DNA from: Parafrankia discariae
GTDB lineage: Bacteria; Actinomycetota; Actinomycetes; Frankiales; Frankiaceae
Assembly (NCBI RefSeq): GCF_000373365.1
Contig: NZ_KB891219.1
Coordinates: forward strand, 166,123-230,122
Length of the DNA: 64,000 nt
Direction of reading: 5' to 3'
Every line of letters starts with the position of its first letter. Positions within the stretch are counted from its first letter, which is position 1. Of this stretch, positions 18,863-26,483 are shown piece by piece. The position numbers were made by a program, and so were the translations under genes. The notes beneath the pieces were generated by a model. It did not search any database, was not told the origin of the DNA, and saw only the letters and a list, made by a program, of their open reading frames with translations.

Positions 18863-19630
18863 TCAGCGGGCCTCGGTGATCGGGGTCTCCCCAGCCGGAA
18901 CGGCCGGAGCATCGAAAGTCGTGGCCTCCACCGCGCCGGGAACAAGAACGCGCAGCTCGGCTATGTGGGCTCGCATCAGAACGCCGGCCTGTTCCGCGTC
19001 GCCGTGTTCGATGGCCGCGTAGATCTCATGATGCTGCCGGGCGGAGTTTTCCCAGAACGCGGCGTTGACGCCCGAGCGCTGGAAGCGGGTCCGCAGAACA
19101 CTGAAGACCGGTGTCGCCACCAGATTCAGCAGGGGATTGCCGCAGGCGGCCAGGATTGCGGCATGGAATCCGTTGTCGCCCTCGTACCGTTCGACCGGAT
19201 CGTCGATCCGCTCGGCGGTCGTCGTCGCCTTCCGGATCGTCTCGAGCTGGGCGGGTGTCCGCCGGACGGCGGCCAGCCGGGCGGCCGGGACCTCGAACAG
19301 GTCGCAGGCCTCGAGCAGCTGTTCCACGCTGACCAGGTCGGCGCCCGAGAGCAGACCGAGGCCGGTCTCAAGGAAATCGCCCATCAGACCGGTGTCCGGC
19401 GCCGCGACGAAGGTGCCGCCGTGGACCCCCCGCCGCGTCTCGACCAGGTGCTGGGACGACAGCAGCCGCAGCGCCTCGCGGACCGTGCTCCGGCTGACGC
19501 CGAACATCGTCGACAGCTCGGCCTCGACGGGCAGGCGCTGACCGGCGGTCAGATCACCGCGCACGATCAGTTCCTGTAGCTGCACCGCAACCTGGACGTA
19601 GGCGGGGCGCACCCGCTCCACGCTGAGCAT
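18863..19630 (-). CDS. FadR-subfamily GntR transcriptional regulator
   Basis: The protein has 255 residues from ATG 19630; a TTG at 19675 is the only longer option. The winged helix lies at about 10-75 with LPVEAELSTMFGVSRSTVRE and the wing RRGVHGGTFV. The C-terminal FCD domain is all-helical and shows the metal or ligand ligands: Asp/His in GDNGFHAAILAACGNPLL, His in ARQHHEIYAAI, and His in MRAHI. FCD regulators respond to small organic acids or acyl groups. The neighbouring SDR on the same strand is the simplest target. A candidate promoter lies about 95 bases upstream. Confidence 0.9.
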   Translation of the reverse strand: MLSVERVRPAYVQVAVQLQELIVRGDLTAGQRLPVEAELSTMFGVSRSTVREALRLLSSQHLVETRRGVHGGTFVAAPDTGLMGDFLETGLGLLSGADLVSVEQLLEACDLFEVPAARLAAVRRTPAQLETIRKATTTAERIDDPVERYEGDNGFHAAILAACGNPLLNLVATPVFSVLRTRFQRSGVNAAFWENSARQHHEIYAAIEHGDAEQAGVLMRAHIAELRVLVPGAVEATTFDAPAVPAGETPITEAR

Positions 19631-19722
19631 CCCAGTCCACCCGTCTCGCGGCCGCCACAGCGGATGTCGAAGCAACGACCGTCTCGAGGAACAGCCGCGA
19701 GAAGTCGCCAGTCAGCGAGGTC

Positions 19723-19753
19723 ACTATACATCGGACGATTTAGGTGGTGTAGT
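19723..19753 (-). promoter_or_regulatory. Candidate promoter and dyad for the FadR-type gene
   Basis: On the minus strand TATAGT (complement of 19723-19728) resembles a -10 box, about 95 bases before the ATG. The flanks ACTATA (19723-19728) and TGTAGT (19748-19753) form an imperfect dyad that could be an autoregulatory site. No clear -35 box was found. Confidence 0.3.
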
Positions 19754-19922
19754 CGGAAGAGGAGTCTGTCGGGGCCCGTCCGATCAGAGGTTGTCTTGTG
19801 TGACATCTGCCGGGGAGTGCGCCGAGAAAGCGGCGTCGTATCTGCCATGAAGGCGACCGCTTCTTTCGGGAGGGTGCCCGGCGCGAACCCGGGTGCCTGA
19901 ATCGCTCCCAGCTCGTCGTTTG

Positions 19923-19988
19923 GTATCCCGCTCGTCCTGTCGGGATGAGATCTGGCCGTGATCGGCTCCAAAAGGGCGAGCGGGATAC
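19923..19988. repeat. Long inverted repeat with 16-base arms
   Basis: GTATCCCGCTCGTCCT (19923-19938) pairs with AGGGCGAGCGGGATAC (19973-19988) with one mismatch, around a 34-base spacer. Imperfect pairing extends about six bases further out. The element stands in the 415-base gap (19631-20045) between two leftward genes. It could be a structured RNA, the DUF4180 terminator, or a remnant of a small mobile element. Confidence 0.6.
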
Positions 19989-20045
19989 GAAATGGTGAGC
20001 AAAACCCTGGGTGGGCGCGTCGCCGACGAACGTCGATCAGGTTGA

Positions 20046-20603
20046 TCAGGAGGTTCTTCTGTCGGGCGGGGCGAGCCGGGAACGGACGGCGTCCAGGTCG
20101 GGGAGGAACCAGGCGTGCGTCCTCCGGTTGGACTCGCGCACCAGGTCCCGTAGCGCGCCGCTGCCCGCGGTGTACGCCGAGATGTCACCCACGACAGCCA
20201 GCCCGATCCGGTAGTTGACGAACTTCTGCAGGACCTGCCCGGCGAGGCCGCCGCGTAGGTCGAAGAAATCCGGAGCGAGCCGCGTGACCGGGACCACCGC
20301 CCAGGTGGCTCCGAGATGGAGCGCTGTTCCGATGACGTCCAGCGCGTCCTGTTCGGAACGCACCACCGGGCCGCCCGGGGAGCAGACGAGGACGGGTGTG
20401 TCGCCCAGGTGCTCGATCCCGTCGGGCTCAGGCTCGCCCGGGGCGATCTCCGCGGGACCGGTCCCGGCCCCGGCGGGCGGCACCGCCCCGAGGGTGATCT
20501 CCTCGGGCGCGACCGCGGCGGTGGTCGGCCGGGCGCCCGTGGGCATGATGCCGTTCTCCTTCATCGACTTCTCCATCTCCGGACCGATCTCCGTCGTCGC
20601 CAC
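20046..20603 (-). CDS. DUF4180 domain-containing protein
   Basis: The protein has 185 residues from GTG 20603, preceded by GGGAGG. Residues 1-65 are a Pro/Ala/Gly/Glu-rich leader. Residues about 68-180 match DUF4180: PVLVCSPGGPVVRSEQDALD, VVPVTRLAPDFFDLRGGLAG, and FVNYRIGLAVVGDIS followed by RDLVRESNRRTHAWF. The family is found in diverse bacteria and its role is unknown; the fold is alpha/beta and cytoplasmic. The long leader is unusual for the family. A divergent small frame starts 60 bases away. Confidence 0.82.
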   Translation of the reverse strand: MATTEIGPEMEKSMKENGIMPTGARPTTAAVAPEEITLGAVPPAGAGTGPAEIAPGEPEPDGIEHLGDTPVLVCSPGGPVVRSEQDALDVIGTALHLGATWAVVPVTRLAPDFFDLRGGLAGQVLQKFVNYRIGLAVVGDISAYTAGSGALRDLVRESNRRTHAWFLPDLDAVRSRLAPPDRRTS

Positions 20604-20663
20604 CCCTATACCTCCCTATCATGCATCATCAGTTCTCCCCTTTGGGAAGTTTAGGGACTGACA

Positions 20664-20861
20664 GTGAGCGTTCCGCGGCTGGATGGCCCCGGAATTGATC
20701 AGGAGGGGCCGTCGGTGGTGGTCCCCGTCCCGGGAACGCGCGGCGAGCCGGCGGCTGACGCCCGGCGCGGCGAGGAGCGCCGGAACGGCGGTGGCACGCT
20801 CACCGCGCAGCTCGGCACCGTGACCGTCACCGTGCCGCCGCAGGTGGTCGTCGGCACCTGA
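20664..20861 (+). CDS. Possible small protein, unrecognised
   Basis: A 65-residue frame begins at GTG 20664, with AGGGA 6 bases upstream, and ends in a beta-prone TVTVTVPPQVVVGT. It is divergent from the DUF4180 gene across 60 bases that include the AT-richer stretch TATCATGCATCATCAG. The middle is Arg/Gly/Glu-rich. I recognise no family. Coding character is weak, so this is tentative. Confidence 0.3.
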   Translation: MSVPRLDGPGIDQEGPSVVVPVPGTRGEPAADARRGEERRNGGGTLTAQLGTVTVTVPPQVVVGT

Positions 20862-20880
20862 CTCCTGCACCGTGACGCAT

Positions 20881-20911
20881 TCCGTCGCCTGACGGACTCC
20901 GTCGCCTGACG
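20881..20911. repeat. Two tandem 17-bp units forming small hairpins
   Basis: TCCGTCGCCTGACG occurs at 20881 and 20898. Each copy holds a CCGTC/GACGG stem in its first part or with the next bases. The site lies between the ends of a rightward small frame and the leftward GNAT fusion gene and may act as a transcription end. Confidence 0.35.
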
Positions 20912-20941
20912 CGAGGCCCCATACTCGGATACCGCGCGGTG

Positions 20942-23680
20942 CTAGCGGAAGTACTCGACGCCGGAGCCCGTCATCCGCCGGGGCAGTGACTCGGGATCGG
21001 TTCCCGGTGGGAGCAGGCGGACGCCGGCATGCAGCAGGACCACGCCGGGCCGGCCGACGAGCACCGGGTCCAGGAGCACCTCGGCGACCGCCGGAACCTC
21101 CTCGGCGAGGCGGGCCAGCCGGTGCAGCACGTCCTCCAGGGCGGCCGTGTCCGCCGCCGGGGTGCCGGCGCCGCCGACGAGCAGTACCGCGCCGCGGATG
21201 CCCCGCACCATCTCGGCGGCGTCCCGGTCGGTGATCGGCAGCGCCCGGGCCAGCGGGTCGACCAGCAGGTCCGCGACGGCCCCGCCGAGGCGCAGCGACA
21301 GCAGCGGCCCGATCGCCGGGTCCTGGGTCATCCGGACCACGGTCGACACCCCGGCCGGTGCCATCGGCTGGACGACCATGTCGCCCGGTCCGACCGCGGC
21401 CCGGATCGTGCGCCAGGCCTCCGCGAGCGCGCCGGGTTCCGCGATGCCCAGCTGGACGGCACCGACGTCCAGTCGCCCGCGGAAGCGCTCGTCGGCGATC
21501 TTCAGCGCGACGGGCCAGCCGAGCCGCCCGGCCGCGTCCAGGGCCTGGGCGGCGGTCGTCACCGGCTCGCTGGGCCAGACCGCCAGCCCCACCCCGCCCA
21601 GGATGTCGCCGACCAGTTCCTGGGACAGCCAGGTCCCGTCCGTCGGGCCGGCGTCCGCCGCGCGGCGCGCGCGGTCCAGGTCGAGCCGGTCGAGCGCGGG
21701 GACGGCGCCCTGCTCACGGCTGCGCCAGGCCGCGTGGCCCGCCGCCCGGGCGAGGGCGAGCGCCGCCGACTCGGGGGAGGCGAACGACGGTACGGAGCCG
21801 GGCGCGGGTGTCACGGTGCCCTCGGCGTCGCCTGGGGCGGCCAGCGCGGACGGCATCCCGTCGTGCCCGAGGTAGGAGGCCACCACGGGCATCCGGCCGG
21901 AGCCCGCGACGGCTCGCACGGCCCGCGCGAGCTCCTCGACGGCCGGGTGCGGGGTGATCAGCGCCAGCACGGCGTCGACGTCCGCGCTGGCGGCGACCGC
22001 GCGCAGCGCGCGCTCGAACCGTTCCGGCGTGGCCATCGCGCCCAGGTCCACCGGGTTGGCCGGCTCCGGGCGGCCGAGCGGGTCGCTCAACGCCTCCGCC
22101 GTGGCGGCGGAGAAGGGCGGTACCTCCAGGCCGGCCGTTCGGCAGGCGTCCGTCGCCAGGGCGGCGAGCGCGCTGGACGTCCCCACGACGCCGACCCGCC
22201 GCCCGGCGGGCAGTGGCTGCGACGCCAGCAGCCCGGCCAGGTCGAACAGTTGGCTCAACGTGTCCACCCGGATGACTCCGGCGCTGGTGAACAGGGCGTC
22301 CAGGGCCGGGTCGGCGGCGCTGCGCCCGCTCTTCAGCGCGATCACCGGCTTGCGCCGGCCCACCCGCCGGGCGATCCGGGCGAACTTGCGCGGGTTGCCG
22401 AACCCCTGCAGGTGCAGCATGATCACATCGGTGCGCGGGTCCGACTGCCAGTACTGGAGCACGTCGTTGGCCGAGACGTCCGAGCGGTCCCCGGTGGAGA
22501 CGAACGTGGACAGGCCGATCGCGCGCCGGGACGCCTCGGTGAGGAAGGTCCCGGCCAGCGCCCCCGACTGGGCGAAGGCGCCGACCCGTCCCACCGGCGG
22601 GTCGCCGGCCGCGAAGGTGGCGTGCAGGCGGACCGCCGGATCGGTGTTGATCACACCCATCGCGTTCGGGCCGATCAGCCGCATTCCGGACTCGCGGGCC
22701 AGCCGGGTGACCTCGGCGAGCCGGGCCCGTCCCTCGGGACCGGCCTCGGCGAACCCGGCCGAGACGACGATCAGGCCACGGACGTCCTTCTCCGCGCAGG
22801 CCCGTACCGCGTCGGCCACGGCCGGTGCCGGGACGGCGATCACGGCGAGGTCGACCGCGTCGGGGATCTCGCGGACGTCCGGATAGGCGTAGACCGAGGC
22901 GATCTGCCGCGCCGTCGGGTTGACCGGGTAGACCGGGCCGTGGAAGTCGCTGGCCAGCAGCCGACGGAACACCTCGTGGCCGGCGCTGCCGGGCTGGCGG
23001 CTCGCGCCGAGGACCGCGACCGTGCGCGGTGTGAGCAGCCGCGCGATGCTCCGCGCCTCCGCGCGCTGCTCCAACGCCCGGGAGATGCCCCGGGTGCGCG
23101 GAGTCTGCGCCGTCGGGAACACCACCCGCACGCCACCGGCGCCGTCCGGCCGGGGGCCGCGCGAGCGGGTCTCGGCGCCGGCGAAACCCGCGGCGTGGAA
23201 GACCCGCAGCGCCCGGTCGTCGCCCGCGCGCAGATCGGCGACGAGGTGGCGCACCCCGCGCTCGCGGGCCGCGGCGATCAGATGCTCGAGCACCAGCAAC
23301 CCGAGCCCGCGCCCGCGCAGCGCCGCCTCGACGACGAGCGCGACCACCGCGTCGTCGGAGCCGGTGATCCGTTCGTAGTCCGCCGCTCCGACCAGACGTC
23401 CGCGCAGCACGGCCGCGACGGCGAGCCGCCCGCCCTCCCGGGCGTCACCGGCGTCACCGGCGGAGGTCGGTTCACCGGCTGTGGTGAGGTGCCTGGCCAG
23501 CTCGTCCGGGGAACGCTCCGCCCACCGCGCGGGCAGGCGCGCGACGTCCGTGGCGGACAGGCCGGCCCGCAGTTCGGCCAGCCCCGGGCCGTCGGTGTCC
23601 AGCACGGGGCGCAGCTGGACGGGAGCGCCGTCGGCAAGAACGCCGTCCGCCGCCCAGTGCGCCGGGAAGCGAGATGTCAC
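20942..23680 (-). CDS. GNAT acetyltransferase fused to NDP-forming acyl-CoA synthetase domains (PatA-like)
   Basis: The protein has 912 residues from GTG 23680. The N-terminal GNAT domain (about 20-190) has the acetyl-CoA loop RGRGLG at 122-127 and FHAAGF near 161. The NDP-forming acyl-CoA synthetase part follows: CoA-binding (VAVLGAS at about 221), the succinyl-CoA-ligase-like domains with RLIGPNAMGV and FAQSGALAGT, and an ATP-grasp segment in the last 220 residues. This is the inverted arrangement known from Streptomyces lividans PatA, compared with Salmonella Pat where GNAT is C-terminal. Such proteins acetylate a lysine of acyl-CoA synthetases to switch them off, with the synthetase part acting as sensor. 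The start has no separate ribosome site and may be leaderless. Confidence 0.88.
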   Translation of the reverse strand: MTSRFPAHWAADGVLADGAPVQLRPVLDTDGPGLAELRAGLSATDVARLPARWAERSPDELARHLTTAGEPTSAGDAGDAREGGRLAVAAVLRGRLVGAADYERITGSDDAVVALVVEAALRGRGLGLLVLEHLIAAARERGVRHLVADLRAGDDRALRVFHAAGFAGAETRSRGPRPDGAGGVRVVFPTAQTPRTRGISRALEQRAEARSIARLLTPRTVAVLGASRQPGSAGHEVFRRLLASDFHGPVYPVNPTARQIASVYAYPDVREIPDAVDLAVIAVPAPAVADAVRACAEKDVRGLIVVSAGFAEAGPEGRARLAEVTRLARESGMRLIGPNAMGVINTDPAVRLHATFAAGDPPVGRVGAFAQSGALAGTFLTEASRRAIGLSTFVSTGDRSDVSANDVLQYWQSDPRTDVIMLHLQGFGNPRKFARIARRVGRRKPVIALKSGRSAADPALDALFTSAGVIRVDTLSQLFDLAGLLASQPLPAGRRVGVVGTSSALAALATDACRTAGLEVPPFSAATAEALSDPLGRPEPANPVDLGAMATPERFERALRAVAASADVDAVLALITPHPAVEELARAVRAVAGSGRMPVVASYLGHDGMPSALAAPGDAEGTVTPAPGSVPSFASPESAALALARAAGHAAWRSREQGAVPALDRLDLDRARRAADAGPTDGTWLSQELVGDILGGVGLAVWPSEPVTTAAQALDAAGRLGWPVALKIADERFRGRLDVGAVQLGIAEPGALAEAWRTIRAAVGPGDMVVQPMAPAGVSTVVRMTQDPAIGPLLSLRLGGAVADLLVDPLARALPITDRDAAEMVRGIRGAVLLVGGAGTPAADTAALEDVLHRLARLAEEVPAVAEVLLDPVLVGRPGVVLLHAGVRLLPPGTDPESLPRRMTGSGVEYFR

Positions 23681-23904
23681 CCTGCCGACGCTATGCCGCG
23701 CCGGACCACGCCGCCCCTGCCCTTCACGGTCTTCCGTGTTCCGTTCCCGGTCCTCCGCCGCCCGGAGCCGACACCGCCCGCCACCGGATTGCACAATGGC
23801 TCGGACCGGCCGGCGGCCGGCGATGCCACGGGAATGCCGACAAGCCGGCAGGACCGAACCGGCGGCGACGAGCTGGCAGGGCCGAATCGACGAGGGAGCG
23901 TCAC

Positions 23905-26478
23905 ATGGCTGAACGGCGGGCGGCGGCCCTGCGGGAACCGCGCGGGTCGGCCGACAGCTACCTCGACTTCCTCCAGGGCCTGGACGAGGCGGCCCTCACC
24001 GCTGTCCTCCGGGCGCGCCCGGACGTCCTCGAGGATCCGCCGCGCGGCGTCGGTGAGCTCGTGCGCCGGCTCGGGGACGCGGCCTCGATGCTCATCGCCC
24101 TCAACGATCTGGACCGCGACGGGCTCCTGCTCTGCGACGCCGTCATGACGCTGGGCCCGCCCGTCCCGCTGGACCGGTTGGTGGCGCTGCTCGGCGGGTC
24201 CGGGGACGGCATCCGCGCGGCGCTGCGCCCGATCAGCCGGCGGGCGCTGCTCTGGGAGAACGACGGGGTCGTCCACGCCTTCGAGCCGTTCCGGCGGCTG
24301 TGGGACGACGAGATCGCCGTCTGGCGCCCGGCCGCGGAGCTCATCACGGCCGCCTCCGTCGCCGACCTGCGCCGCGCCGCCCGCGGGCTCGTCCCCGGGG
24401 CCCGGATCACCTCGTCCACGACCCGGGAGCGGGCCGCCCGCGTCGTCGGGCAGCTGATGGCCGACCCGGGCGGTGTCGCCACCGCGGTGCGGCGGCTGCC
24501 TCCCGCGGCCCGCGACCTGCTGGCCGCGCTGGTCCGTGACCCGATCGGCCTGGTGACCGGCGACAGGCCCGAGGACCTCGACGACCCCGACAGCCTCGAT
24601 GGCGAAGTGGACGAAGTGCCGGAGGAGGCCGCGGTCGGGGTGCTCGTCGAGTCCGGGCTGTTCCTGCCCGTCGGCGGTGAGCTCGAGGTGCCCCGGGAGG
24701 TCGTGGCCGTTCTCTGGGCGGCCGACCCGCAGGTCCGGCTGACCGGACCGCCGAGCCTGCGCCCGGCGGATACGGACCGCGCGGACGAGGCGTTCGCCGC
24801 CGGGATCCAGGCCGCCGCCGGGCACGCCCTGCGCTCGGTCTCGGCGCTGCTCGCCGAGGCGGAACGGACCCCCCTCGTGGCGCTGAAGAAGGGCGGCATC
24901 GGCACCCGGGAACGTGCCCGGCTGGCGCGGACCCTCTCGCTCCCGGAGGACGAGCTCCCGCTCTGGATCGACGTCGCCCACGCCGCCGGCCTACTGGCCC
25001 ACGAGGACGGCGGCTACGCGCCGACCGGTGAGTACCCCGGCTGGCGCGGGTCGGACGTCGGACGTCGCTGGGCGGTGCTCGCGCTGGCCTGGTTCCTCCT
25101 CGACCAGTCGCCGACACACCGCGAGATCGACAGTGGCCGGGACCAGCCGCCGCCGCTCCCGCTCGCCTCCGGCGCGGGCCGGGTGCGCCGGACGCTGCTG
25201 ACCACGGCCGGCCCCGGGCGGTCGCTGGCCGCCACGGGCCGGCACCTCGAGTGGTTCCTGCCGTTGCACGGCTATGACCGGCCCCAGCTGGCGAACAAGC
25301 GTCGAGCCGCCGTCCGGGAGGCCGAACTGCTCGGCGTCGCCGCCGGGGACACCGTCTCCGACCTCGGTGTCGCCCTCTGCGAGGTCACCGCGGCGGCGCC
25401 GGTCGACCCGACCGGGCAGATGCGGGCCCACCAGTTCGGCTTCCCGACGCCGACCCTGACCGGGTTCGTCACCGGAACCCTCGGGCCGCTGGTGGACGAG
25501 CTGGCCGGCCGGTGCGGTCCCGCCCTGCCACGCGACGCGTCCACGATGATCCTGCAGTCCGACCTGACCGCGACCGTCGCCGGCCAGCCCAACCACGCGA
25601 TCGCCCGCCTGCTCGCCGACGCCGCCGTCTCGGAGTCGCGCGGCACGGCCGGAACCTGGCGTTTCACCCCGGCGAGTGTCCGCGGCGCGCTGGACGTCGG
25701 CTGGAGCGAGCGGGAACTGCTCGACGAACTGCGCGCCGGCGCCGCGTACGGGGTACCCCAGGGGCTCGAGTACCTCGTCGCGGACGTCGCCCGCCGTCAC
25801 GGGCACATCCGCGCGCGGGCGGTACGGGCCACGGTGGTCGCGGACGAGGCGACGATCAGCGAGATCCTGGCGACCCGCGCGCTGCGGTCGCTGGGTCTGC
25901 GGCGGCTGGCGCCGACCGTCGCCGCGTGCGGTACGGACGCGCGGGAGGTGGCCGAACGCCTGCGCGCCGCGGGCATGGCCCCGGTGGTCGAGGACGAGCA
26001 CGGCACCGTCGTCCTCCACCGGCGGCCGGGCGGTCCGGCGACGGCTTTGGCGGGCGGCGCCGCTGGGAACGGCGGCGGCGTTGGGAACGGGGCTGGTAAC
26101 CGGGCTGGGGTTGGGAACCGGGGCGGCGCGGGGGACCGGGGCGGGGACGGCGGGTGGGTGGCTCCGGTGGACGTGGCGCGGCGCATCCTCGCGAACCGGT
26201 CCGGCGCCGGCGACGCCTCCCGTGCCGACCCACGCGTCGTGCGCCAGCTCGGCCGGCTGAACCCGCGGCTCACCCTCGCCGAACGGCAGCTCCTCGCCGC
26301 CGCGCTCGACCACGGCGAGATCGTGACGATCATCTACCGGGACCGGTTCGAACGGCGGACCAGCCGTCCGATCGCACCGGTGGAGCTGCTCGGCGGCCGG
26401 CTCGACTCCTGGTGCCACCTCCGCGAGGCGCAGCGTGAGTTCAACGTCGCCCGTATCGAGGGGGTGGCACCCGGCTGA
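23905..26478 (+). CDS. Helicase-associated (Helicase_C_3) protein with WYL-like C-terminus
   Basis: The protein has 857 residues from ATG 23905; GAGGGAG lies 6 bases upstream. The actinobacterial family opens with SYLDFLQGLDEAALTAVLRARPDV, has repeated winged-helix-like parts, and carries the Helicase_C_3 (PF13625) segment near 540-680 (MILQSDLTATVAGQP, EYLVADVARRHGHI). It lacks the helicase motor itself; in actinomycetes the gene usually sits near an XPB-like helicase, which is not seen here. The C-terminus (about 795-857) reads like a WYL ligand domain: GEIVTIIYRDR, RPIAPVELL, CHLREAQREFNVARI. Between them is a Gly/Asn-rich tandem stretch (about 715-750) that looks recently expanded. Role: probably DNA repair or regulation. 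Confidence 0.82.
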   Translation: MAERRAAALREPRGSADSYLDFLQGLDEAALTAVLRARPDVLEDPPRGVGELVRRLGDAASMLIALNDLDRDGLLLCDAVMTLGPPVPLDRLVALLGGSGDGIRAALRPISRRALLWENDGVVHAFEPFRRLWDDEIAVWRPAAELITAASVADLRRAARGLVPGARITSSTTRERAARVVGQLMADPGGVATAVRRLPPAARDLLAALVRDPIGLVTGDRPEDLDDPDSLDGEVDEVPEEAAVGVLVESGLFLPVGGELEVPREVVAVLWAADPQVRLTGPPSLRPADTDRADEAFAAGIQAAAGHALRSVSALLAEAERTPLVALKKGGIGTRERARLARTLSLPEDELPLWIDVAHAAGLLAHEDGGYAPTGEYPGWRGSDVGRRWAVLALAWFLLDQSPTHREIDSGRDQPPPLPLASGAGRVRRTLLTTAGPGRSLAATGRHLEWFLPLHGYDRPQLANKRRAAVREAELLGVAAGDTVSDLGVALCEVTAAAPVDPTGQMRAHQFGFPTPTLTGFVTGTLGPLVDELAGRCGPALPRDASTMILQSDLTATVAGQPNHAIARLLADAAVSESRGTAGTWRFTPASVRGALDVGWSERELLDELRAGAAYGVPQGLEYLVADVARRHGHIRARAVRATVVADEATISEILATRALRSLGLRRLAPTVAACGTDAREVAERLRAAGMAPVVEDEHGTVVLHRRPGGPATALAGGAAGNGGGVGNGAGNRAGVGNRGGAGDRGGDGGWVAPVDVARRILANRSGAGDASRADPRVVRQLGRLNPRLTLAERQLLAAALDHGEIVTIIYRDRFERRTSRPIAPVELLGGRLDSWCHLREAQREFNVARIEGVAPG

Positions 26479-26483
26479 GCGGG

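Noticed and set aside
21029-24148. A 1039-codon open frame on the plus strand
   Set aside because: It is the complement of the GNAT-synthetase fusion gene, whose own domains are unambiguous.
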